A stretch of 64,000 nt of DNA from Erysipelotrichaceae bacterium (GTDB taxonomy: Bacteria > Bacillota_I > Bacilli_A > Erysipelotrichales > Erysipelotrichaceae): the NCBI GenBank assembly GCA_017404205.1, contig JAFRCV010000008.1, positions 186,001 through 250,000 of the forward strand, written 5' to 3'. A program made the position numbers and the translations under genes. Below the pieces are notes generated by a model. The model saw only the letters and a list, made by a program, of their open reading frames with translations. It did no database searches and was not told the DNA's origin. This document shows, one piece after another, positions 9,428 to 16,098 of this stretch (positions within the stretch are counted from its first letter, which is position 1; every line of letters starts with the position of its first letter).

Positions 9428-10338
9428 GAATAAAAGATGCCATAAAAGAATACTTATATCAAATAGAAACTTTTGAAGCGAAAGCTCTTTTAACAGTTAA
9501 AGCTTATAAGAGAGATTTAAATATTTATCAAAGATATTTAGAAGATCAAAATATAATTGATTTAAATAAGATTGACGAAAATGTTGTTAATGACTTTGTA
9601 GCTTATCTAAAAGATAATTATGCTAACGCAACTTGCAATCGAATTAAAACATCCTTAAGAAATCTGCATTCATATTTAAGTAATAAATATGATATTAAGA
9701 ATCCTTCTGAAAATATTGAAGTAAATAAGAATCAAAAACGTTTGCCAATATATTGTACAAAAGAAGAAATTGAAAGGATTATGAATCAATTTGATGATAA
9801 TAATCCGATTGATCTATTTAATCACACATTACTTGAAACATTATATGGGCTTGGTCTAAGAGTATCTGAATGTTGCAATTTAAATATAAGTCAAGTTAAT
9901 CTTGAACAAGGATTTGTAACTATCCTTGGTAAAGGAAAAAAAGAAAGATTAATTCCCATCCCTAAAGTAACTCTAGAATATATGAATGAATATTTTAATG
10001 TTGTAAGACCTTTATGGCAAAAAAGAATAATAGATAAGTTTTTCATTAATCGTTATTCAAGAAAAGTTACTCCTAAATATGTTGAAATAATAATTAAAAA
10101 TGCCATTAATAACGCAGGAATAAAGAAAAATATAACTCCTCATAAACTTCGTCATTCATATGCTACACATTTGTTAGAAGGTGGGGCAGATTTAAGATCA
10201 ATTCAAGAACTTTTAGGACATTCTGATATTTCTACAACTGAAATATATACACATGTTGAAAATAAAAGAATTAAAAATCTTTATTTAAATAATCATCCAC
10301 TAGCAAGAACAGGAGGCTTAAAAGATGAAAAAAGGTAG
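9424..10338 (+). CDS. xerD: Tyrosine recombinase, XerD-like
   Basis: 304 residues. The N-terminal SAM-like DNA-binding domain covers about 1-95. The catalytic domain has the full set: Arg146 (GLRVSE), Lys near 170-172 (GKGKKERL), His240 and Arg243 (HKLRHSYATH), His266 (LLGHSDI) and Tyr275 (TTEIYTHV). It probably resolves chromosome dimers at dif. The position between recN and deoB matches that of XerD/RipX in other Bacillota; I cannot exclude XerC. It is coupled to recN by an ATGA overlap and to deoB by a 14-base overlap. Confidence 0.88.
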   Translation: MRIKDAIKEYLYQIETFEAKALLTVKAYKRDLNIYQRYLEDQNIIDLNKIDENVVNDFVAYLKDNYANATCNRIKTSLRNLHSYLSNKYDIKNPSENIEVNKNQKRLPIYCTKEEIERIMNQFDDNNPIDLFNHTLLETLYGLGLRVSECCNLNISQVNLEQGFVTILGKGKKERLIPIPKVTLEYMNEYFNVVRPLWQKRIIDKFFINRYSRKVTPKYVEIIIKNAINNAGIKKNITPHKLRHSYATHLLEGGADLRSIQELLGHSDISTTEIYTHVENKRIKNLYLNNHPLARTGGLKDEKR

Positions 10339-11512
10339 AGTATTTGTTGTTGTTATAGACTCATTAGGAGTTGGCTATGAAGAGCATTCAAAAGAATATG
10401 GAGACGAGGGAGCTAATACTCTTGGTCATATGTTTGAAGCAACAAACGGAATTTATAAAATTCCCAATCTTCAAAAAATGGGTTTGTGTAATTTGACTGA
10501 AGTTAAAGGAAATCCAAGAATTGAGAACACTAATGCATATTATTTGAAATTAAAAGAATCTTCAGTAGGCAAAGACACCATGACAGGACATTGGGAAATA
10601 ATGGGCGTTTTAACAACTCAACCAGCAGTAACTTTTACTGATACAGGATTCCCAAAAGAACTAATTGATGAATTAGAAAGACAAACTGGTTATAAAACTA
10701 TTGGTAATTATTCAGCTTCAGGTACTGAAATAATTAAGGAATTAGGTGAAAGACAATTAAAAACAAAAGAATTAATTATCTATACTTCTGCAGATTCTGT
10801 ATTACAAATCGCTGCACATGAAGAGTTGTTTGGCCTTGATGAAATATATCGAATTTGTCATATCGCAAGAGAAATATGTTCTTCTAAGCCAGAATGGAAA
10901 GTTGGTAGAGTAATCGCTAGACCTTATATTGGAACTTGTGCTGATGATTTTACAAGAACTTCAAATCGTCATGATTATGCACTAGACCCAACAGATAAAA
11001 CTGTTTTAGATGATTTAAAGGCTCATGGATATGAAGTTATTTCAATTGGCAAAATTAATGATATATTTAACACTAAAGGGATTACTAGAGCTATTAAGTC
11101 ACCATCGTCAGTTGAAGGTATGAAACAAACTATAGATGTTGCTAAAGAAGAATTTGATGGTATATGTTTTACAAATCTTGTTGATTTTGATGCAAAATGG
11201 GGTCATAGGCGTAATCCAGAAGGATATGCTAAAGAATTAGTTGCATTTGATGAATTATTGCCTCAATTATTAGATAATTTAAACGAAGATGATTTGTTAT
11301 TTATCACAGCAGATCATGGCAACGATCCTACATGGAAGGGCACAGATCACACAAGAGAAATGATACCTGTTTTAATCTATAGTAAATCATTTAAAGAACC
11401 AAAAGATTTAGGAGTTCAAAATTCATTTGCTTGTATCGGCTCAACGATAGCAGAAATGTTTGAAGTTGAAAAACCTAAGATAGGTAAATCTTTATTAAAC
11501 GAGTTAAAGTAA
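10325..11512 (+). CDS. deoB: Phosphopentomutase
   Basis: 395 residues of the alkaline phosphatase superfamily. Metal-binding blocks are visible: VVVIDSLGVGYE near the start, GKDTMTGHWE with the phosphorylated Thr, and near the end ITADHGNDPTWKGTDHTRE. It interconverts ribose/deoxyribose 1- and 5-phosphates in nucleoside salvage. AGGAGG at 10311-10316 gives a strong Shine-Dalgarno inside the recombinase gene. It is the last gene of the nusB run; a terminator-like hairpin follows at 11576. Confidence 0.95.
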   Translation: MKKGRVFVVVIDSLGVGYEEHSKEYGDEGANTLGHMFEATNGIYKIPNLQKMGLCNLTEVKGNPRIENTNAYYLKLKESSVGKDTMTGHWEIMGVLTTQPAVTFTDTGFPKELIDELERQTGYKTIGNYSASGTEIIKELGERQLKTKELIIYTSADSVLQIAAHEELFGLDEIYRICHIAREICSSKPEWKVGRVIARPYIGTCADDFTRTSNRHDYALDPTDKTVLDDLKAHGYEVISIGKINDIFNTKGITRAIKSPSSVEGMKQTIDVAKEEFDGICFTNLVDFDAKWGHRRNPEGYAKELVAFDELLPQLLDNLNEDDLLFITADHGNDPTWKGTDHTREMIPVLIYSKSFKEPKDLGVQNSFACIGSTIAEMFEVEKPKIGKSLLNELK

Positions 11513-11526
11513 GTAATATAAATAAA

Positions 11527-11548
11527 TCGCATAACATACATTATGCGA
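11527..11548. repeat. Inverted repeat downstream of deoB
   Basis: Perfect 8-bp arms TCGCATAA and TTATGCGA around a 6-base loop, 14 bases after the deoB stop. There is no T-run directly after it. It may be an RNA-stabilising 3' hairpin ahead of the true terminator at 11576. Confidence 0.4.
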
Positions 11549-11575
11549 AATTGTATATATAATAGAATATAAAAT

Positions 11576-11602
11576 AAAAATACGACTAATAATCGTATTT
11601 TT
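11576..11602. terminator. Terminator hairpin after deoB
   Basis: A perfect 10-bp stem (AAAAATACGA / TCGTATTTTT) with a 7-base loop, ending in a T-run on + and preceded by an A-run, so it can act in both directions. It would end the nusB-deoB transcript and could also end the converging acetyltransferase transcript. Confidence 0.7.
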
Positions 11603-11661
11603 ATATAATTATTTATTTATATAGATATATAGATCTTGTCTTAAAATGTAATATACAATAT

Positions 11662-12234
11662 TCACTTTAATAATTCAAAATTCTCAGATTCAAAATTATA
11701 ATAAAACATTTTTCCATCTACATTTTTAATAAAACGATTATCTAATGTATTGTCTTTTTGAATGATTCTAGTTTTTGACATTACAATAACTGAATTGTCA
11801 GGAACATCTTCATATACAACTGCATTAGCTCCAATTCGACAATTATTTCCAATTCTAATATTTCCTATAATTTTTGCGCCAGCTCCAATATAACAATTAT
11901 CACCAATTATTGGGCTACCTTGATTTTGTGAATTTATTATCATATTTGATCCTATAGTAACTTGTTGAAAAATTACACAGTTTTTACCAATTTGAGCATG
12001 ATCAGAAATAAATATTCCATTTAGTCCATGTGGCAAATATGGCGTTCCATTAAACTTTGCGCCTATTCCAATATATGATGAATGACTGTCACAATAATGA
12101 GTAAATACAGATGCACAAATACCTGTTTTTTTATTATTATTAAAAAGATAATAATAAAGATTCCAAATATTTTTAAATCTTAAAAAAACAAATAAACTTA
12201 AAAATTCTCTAATCCACTTTTTAAATATTCTCAT
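11662..12234 (-). CDS. Hexapeptide acetyltransferase, serine acetyltransferase-like
   Basis: 190 residues. From about residue 55 the protein shows left-handed beta-helix hexapeptide repeats (IGAGAKIIGNIRIGNNCRIGANAVV), with the CysE-like pattern GIFISDHAQIGKNCVIFQQVTIG. The N-terminal helical domain of full CysE is much shorter here. It could be a serine O-acetyltransferase or a sugar O-acetyltransferase; with no cysteine synthase beside it I leave the symbol empty. It is a single-gene unit. No Shine-Dalgarno is visible; TG-g-TAATTT ends six bases before the ATG, a weak version of the leaderless promoter seen elsewhere in the window. Confidence 0.7.
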   Translation of the reverse strand: MRIFKKWIREFLSLFVFLRFKNIWNLYYYLFNNNKKTGICASVFTHYCDSHSSYIGIGAKFNGTPYLPHGLNGIFISDHAQIGKNCVIFQQVTIGSNMIINSQNQGSPIIGDNCYIGAGAKIIGNIRIGNNCRIGANAVVYEDVPDNSVIVMSKTRIIQKDNTLDNRFIKNVDGKMFYYNFESENFELLK

Positions 12235-12240
12235 ATTTAT

Positions 12241-12249
12241 AAATTACCA
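12241..12249 (-). promoter_or_regulatory. Possible extended -10 of the acetyltransferase gene
   Basis: Read on -, TG-g-TAATTT is followed by six bases and the ATG at 12234. The hexamer is a poor match (3 of 6) but the TG extension and the six-base spacing match the other predicted leaderless promoters. It overlaps the 3' side of the HU terminator region. Confidence 0.35.
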
Positions 12250-12257
12250 TAAATTAA

Positions 12258-12283
12258 GAAAAGTGGATAGATATCCACTTTTC
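12258..12283 (-). terminator. Terminator of the HU gene
   Basis: A perfect 11-bp stem (GAAAAGTGGAT / ATCCACTTTTC) with a 4-base loop, 9 bases past the HU stop. On - the stem is followed by TTAATTT, a modest U-tract. Confidence 0.7.
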
Positions 12284-12292
12284 TATAAATAG

Positions 12293-12577
12293 TTATTTTT
12301 TAATTGCTTCTTTTAAAGCTTTTGCAGGTTTAAATCCAGGAACTTTTGATGCAGGAATCTTAATCTTTTCACCAGAAGATGGATTAATACCAGTACGAGC
12401 TTTTCTCTTCTTAACTACAAACTTACCGAATGATGGAACGTCAACAGTACCACCTTTTTTAAGAGTCTTAGTCATTTCAGCAACAACTAGATCATAAATT
12501 TCAGTAGCAGCTTTTTTAGTTAAGCCTTGTTTTTCAGCAACTAGTTCAACTAGTGCTTTTTTGTTTAAATCAGCCAT
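12293..12577 (-). CDS. hup: DNA-binding protein HU
   Basis: 94 residues, close to the family's usual 90. It begins MADLNKKALVELVAEKQGLTKKAATEIYD. The DNA-binding arm is GINPSSGEKIKIPASKVPGFKPAKALKEAIKK, with the conserved Pro-containing tip slightly modified (GINPSSG for the usual GRNPQTG). It is a nucleoid-structuring homodimer. GGAGG at 12587-12591 read on - is a strong Shine-Dalgarno. It has its own promoter and terminator, so it is monocistronic. Confidence 0.95.
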   Translation of the reverse strand: MADLNKKALVELVAEKQGLTKKAATEIYDLVVAEMTKTLKKGGTVDVPSFGKFVVKKRKARTGINPSSGEKIKIPASKVPGFKPAKALKEAIKK

Positions 12578-12604
12578 TAAATAAAACCTCCTATTTATAA
12601 TTTA

Positions 12605-12632
12605 ATTATATAACTTTAATTATTTAATTCAA
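12605..12632 (-). promoter_or_regulatory. Promoter of the HU gene
   Basis: Read on -: -35 TTGAAT (12632-12627), a 16-base spacer and -10 TATAAT (12610-12605). The predicted start is near 12598, giving a leader of about 20 bases with GGAGG. This is a conventional leadered promoter, a useful contrast to the leaderless starts in this window. Confidence 0.65.
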
Positions 12633-12636
12633 TAAT

Positions 12637-12660
12637 AAAAGCCCTATTTTTAGGGCTTTT
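12637..12660 (-). terminator. Terminator after nrnA
   Basis: A perfect 10-bp stem (AAAAGCCCTA / TAGGGCTTTT) with a 4-base loop, directly after the nrnA stop. It is the only clear hairpin terminator I found closing the long minus-strand run that starts at alaS. Confidence 0.75.
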
Positions 12661-12661
12661 T

Positions 12662-13621
12662 TTAAGTTTTTTGATTACTAACTTTTTTAATTTTTTCAAG
12701 ATCACTCAATAGATTTTTTATCATTTTTGGTGATAATCTTTTTACCCCTACTGCGGTTTTGTGCCCCCCACCATTATATTTATTAGCAAGTTCATTTATC
12801 ACAAAACCTCTTCTTGAACGAATTGAGCCATCATAAAGTTTGCTTTCTTCGTTATATGCAAATACTGCCCATATATCAACATCTTTTATAACAGAAAAAT
12901 CATCAACTGTATTCTTGGCTTGTGATGTTGTTATGCCGATTTTATTAATATCTTTTTTATTTAAAATCACATATGCAATTCTATCTTTAATAATTAATTT
13001 ATTTTTAATTTTATTGTTTTTAATAAAAATATTTTTGTTTTTAGAAAAAACAAAATAATTAATATCTGATATATTTAAATTAGCTTTTTTAATTAATAAA
13101 CTTGCATATTTTAAGGTATTTGCAGAAGTAGAAGCGGTTTTAAATGAATTTGAATCAGTTATAATGCCACTTAATAAATACTCACAACATTTATCAGATA
13201 TAGTGTAATCTTTAAATGTTTTTGAAAATAAGATTCTTGTGATAAATTCACAACAAGCAGCGGCATCAGTATCAAAATAAAATGTAGTAACCTTATTAGG
13301 TAATGTTAAATGTGGATGATGATCAATTATGATGCATTCTTTCGCATCATTAAAACGTTTATCATCAATTCTATCTTCATTAGAAACATCAACGATTATA
13401 GCTAAAGAATTCTTAATAAAATTATTACTTGCGATATCATTAATAGGAAATACATCATAGATATCTTTTCCAACACATTTAACTTTTTTATCTTTAAAAT
13501 TTGTTAATATAAATTCTTTTAAAGCAAACGCAGAAAAAACGCAATCGCCATCTGGTCGCATGTGTCTAAAAATTGTAATATTTTTATATTCTTTGATTTT
13601 ATCTAAAAGGTTTTTGTACAT
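12662..13621 (-). CDS. nrnA: DHH phosphoesterase, NrnA-like oligoribonuclease/pAp phosphatase
   Basis: 319 residues. DHH-family metal motifs are visible: RHMRPDGDCVFSAFALKEF near the start and IIDHHPHLT, the DHH signature, around residue 97. The C-terminal DHHA1 domain ends with NKYNGGGHKTAVGV. Members degrade short oligonucleotides and dephosphorylate pAp. It overlaps ackA by one base (TAATG), so it is the distal gene of that operon. Confidence 0.85.
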   Translation of the reverse strand: MYKNLLDKIKEYKNITIFRHMRPDGDCVFSAFALKEFILTNFKDKKVKCVGKDIYDVFPINDIASNNFIKNSLAIIVDVSNEDRIDDKRFNDAKECIIIDHHPHLTLPNKVTTFYFDTDAAACCEFITRILFSKTFKDYTISDKCCEYLLSGIITDSNSFKTASTSANTLKYASLLIKKANLNISDINYFVFSKNKNIFIKNNKIKNKLIIKDRIAYVILNKKDINKIGITTSQAKNTVDDFSVIKDVDIWAVFAYNEESKLYDGSIRSRRGFVINELANKYNGGGHKTAVGVKRLSPKMIKNLLSDLEKIKKVSNQKT

Positions 13622-14817
13622 TATTTAAGTCCTAAAATTCTGACTGTATCTCTTGCGATAACTAGCTCTTCATTAGTAGGCACAACAAATACTTCAACTT
13701 TAGAATCAGGAGTAGAAATCTTAGCTTCGTTATGTGTTTTTGAATTCAATTCATAATCGATTCTAATTCCCATACCTTCTTCAAGCCCTTTACAAATATC
13801 TCTTCTTATTTCTACGGCATGTTCACCAAGACCAGCAGTAAAAGACATTGCATCAACATGGCCAAGTTGCATATAATAACCACCAACTATGTTTATTACT
13901 CTATTTACATATAGTTTATGTGTCAATATAGCACGAGGATTGCCTTCTTCAACAGCAGCTTGAATATCTCTTGCATCACTCGATACACCAGAAATTCCTA
14001 ACATTCCTGATTTTTTATTTAAATATGTATCCATTTCTTCAGGAGTACATTTAAGTTTTTCTTCCATATAATATACAACGGTTGGATCAATATCACCACT
14101 TCTTGTTCCCATCATTACTCCACCTAATGGAGATAAGCCCATTGAAGTATTAATACATTTTCCGTTTTTAATTGCTGTTATAGATGCACCATTTCCTAAA
14201 TGACAAGTAATTATATTTAGGTCTTCTGGTTTTTTGCCCATTAATTCAGCAGTTCTTTTCATTACAAATTCATGAGATGTTCCATGTGCACCATATTTTC
14301 TAACTTTATAATCTTTATACCATTCATATGGAACTGGGAATAAGTATGATTCAGGTTCCATTGTTTGATGGAAAGCTGTATCAAAAACAAAAACATGTTC
14401 AATGTTTGGTAACGCATGTTTAAATGCTTCATAACATACTAAGTGAGCATGATTATGAAGTGGCGCAATTGAACAAAGTTCATCAACTTTTTTAACAACA
14501 TCATCATCAACTTTTACTGAAGATGAAAAATAAGGACCACCTTGCACAATTCTATGCCCTGCACCTTGAATTTCTGTTAAATCTTTAACAATACCGTATT
14601 TAACTAAAGCCTCAAGCAATAAATTTACTGCTACTTGATGATCTGGAATTGGAATTTCTTTTCTAATCTTTTCTCCATTTACATTAATTGTAAAAATTCC
14701 CATATCAAGGCCAATTCTTTCGGCAGCTCCTGATGTTAAAACTTTTTCTTCAGGCATTTGGAATAATTGAAACTTTAAAGATGAACTACCTGAATTTACT
14801 GCAATAACTTTAGACAT
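13621..14817 (-). CDS. ackA: Acetate kinase
   Basis: 398 residues, the standard length. Family blocks are present: KVIAVNSGSSSLKFQLF at the N terminus, HGTSHEFV in the middle and GLGEHAVEIRRDICKGLE near the C terminus. It converts acetyl phosphate and ADP to acetate and ATP, pointing to fermentative metabolism. No phosphotransacetylase gene is adjacent. A purine-rich AGGGGGTAAA precedes the ATG. It lies 4 bases downstream of ylxM, an unusual neighbour. Confidence 0.96.
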   Translation of the reverse strand: MSKVIAVNSGSSSLKFQLFQMPEEKVLTSGAAERIGLDMGIFTINVNGEKIRKEIPIPDHQVAVNLLLEALVKYGIVKDLTEIQGAGHRIVQGGPYFSSSVKVDDDVVKKVDELCSIAPLHNHAHLVCYEAFKHALPNIEHVFVFDTAFHQTMEPESYLFPVPYEWYKDYKVRKYGAHGTSHEFVMKRTAELMGKKPEDLNIITCHLGNGASITAIKNGKCINTSMGLSPLGGVMMGTRSGDIDPTVVYYMEEKLKCTPEEMDTYLNKKSGMLGISGVSSDARDIQAAVEEGNPRAILTHKLYVNRVINIVGGYYMQLGHVDAMSFTAGLGEHAVEIRRDICKGLEEGMGIRIDYELNSKTHNEAKISTPDSKVEVFVVPTNEELVIARDTVRILGLK

Positions 14818-14821
14818 AAAT

Positions 14822-15136
14822 TTACCCCCTATTAATCTTTTTTAATTCGTTTATTAAATTAATATCTATTTTTTCATTGGTCATTTTTTCAATAATTCTA
14901 TCAATATCATTAGCTTTTTTTATTAGACTCAATTTGTTTTCATATTCTTTTAATTGTTCATATGATCTTTTAATAACATCTGATACAGCAGCTTTTGATA
15001 TGCCATAATTATCAGCAATTTCGCCCATTGATAAATCTTCAACAAAGAAATCTTCAAGAATATTTAACTGATGCTTTGTTAATAAAGAACCATAAAAATC
15101 TAATAGTTCATTTCCTTCAATTTTATTATGAGACAT
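14822..15136 (-). CDS. ylxM: YlxM family helix-turn-helix protein
   Basis: 104 residues. The pattern ELLDFYGSLLTKHQLNILEDFFVEDLSMGEIADNYGISKAAVSDVIKRSYEQL is the sigma-70 region 4-like helix-turn-helix of YlxM (UPF0122). YlxM is linked to the SRP pathway and normally lies between ftsY and ffh. Here ffh does not follow; ackA does. It overlaps ftsY by 11 bases. Confidence 0.9.
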   Translation of the reverse strand: MSHNKIEGNELLDFYGSLLTKHQLNILEDFFVEDLSMGEIADNYGISKAAVSDVIKRSYEQLKEYENKLSLIKKANDIDRIIEKMTNEKIDINLINELKKINRG

Positions 15137-16097
15137 TTTCTAAATCCTCAATAATGCTATACAAATATAAATCAAAATCAAAAGGTTTAATATCATCAAT
15201 TGTTTCACCTAATGTAATAAATCTAACTGGTATACCTAAAACGTTTTTGATAGCAATTATTATTCCGCCTTTAGAAGTTCCATCCATTTTTGTAAGGATG
15301 ATTCCTGTTAAATCAGTTACTTCATTAAATAAAGTTGCTTGCGACATTCCATTTTGTCCAGTATTTGCGTCAAGAACTAGCCATACATTATGAGGAGCAC
15401 CTTCAATTTCTTTTCCAATAACTCTTCTCATCTTTGATAGTTCAGCCATTAAATTAATTTTGTTTTGTAGTCTGCCAGCAGTGTCGCACAACAAAATATC
15501 AATATTATTATCTTTTGCATAACGACATCCTTGTAATAAAACCGAGCTTGGATCTTCGTTGTCTTTTCCACTAACAAAATCACAATTTAGTTTCTTGGCA
15601 AATACTTCAAGTTGTTCTCTAGCACCAGCCCTAAATGTATCGCCAGCTACAAGACATACTTTTTTACCCTGATTAATATACATATTAGCCAATTTAGCAC
15701 AAGTACTAGTTTTACCAGATCCATTTACACCAACCATTAAGATAACTGTAGGACCATTATCGTTATAAATGATTTCAGTTTCTTCTTTTTCTTTATAGAT
15801 ATCATTGAATGTTTCTAGCAAGATATCCATAACATCTTCTTTTCTCAAATATAAATAATCTTGAGTTTCTTTAAAAAAACGATCGCAAATAGCATCAGCG
15901 GTTTTATATCCAACATCGCTTTCAATTAATGTAATCATTAATTGTTCTACAAAGTCATCTTTATTCTTGATATTCTTTTCAGTGATAAAGCGTAACTTTT
16001 TCCCTAAAGCATTATTAGTCTTAGCAAAACCACTCAGATACTTGCTTTGATCTTTTTTACCAATTATTTTTTCTTTTAATGAAGAAAAGAAAGGCAT
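15126..16097 (-). CDS. ftsY: Signal recognition particle receptor FtsY
   Basis: 323 residues from the ATG at 16097 (MPFFSSLKEKIIGK). I prefer it to the upstream reading frame because AAGGAAG precedes it and the family starts here. An N domain of helices is followed by the GTPase G domain: GVNGSGKTST, DTAGRLQNK, TKMDGTSKGG. The acidic A domain of enterobacterial FtsY is absent, as in Bacillota. It docks SRP-ribosome complexes at the membrane. It is one base downstream of smc, a conserved pair. Confidence 0.95.
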   Translation of the reverse strand: MPFFSSLKEKIIGKKDQSKYLSGFAKTNNALGKKLRFITEKNIKNKDDFVEQLMITLIESDVGYKTADAICDRFFKETQDYLYLRKEDVMDILLETFNDIYKEKEETEIIYNDNGPTVILMVGVNGSGKTSTCAKLANMYINQGKKVCLVAGDTFRAGAREQLEVFAKKLNCDFVSGKDNEDPSSVLLQGCRYAKDNNIDILLCDTAGRLQNKINLMAELSKMRRVIGKEIEGAPHNVWLVLDANTGQNGMSQATLFNEVTDLTGIILTKMDGTSKGGIIIAIKNVLGIPVRFITLGETIDDIKPFDFDLYLYSIIEDLENVS

Positions 16098-16098
16098 T

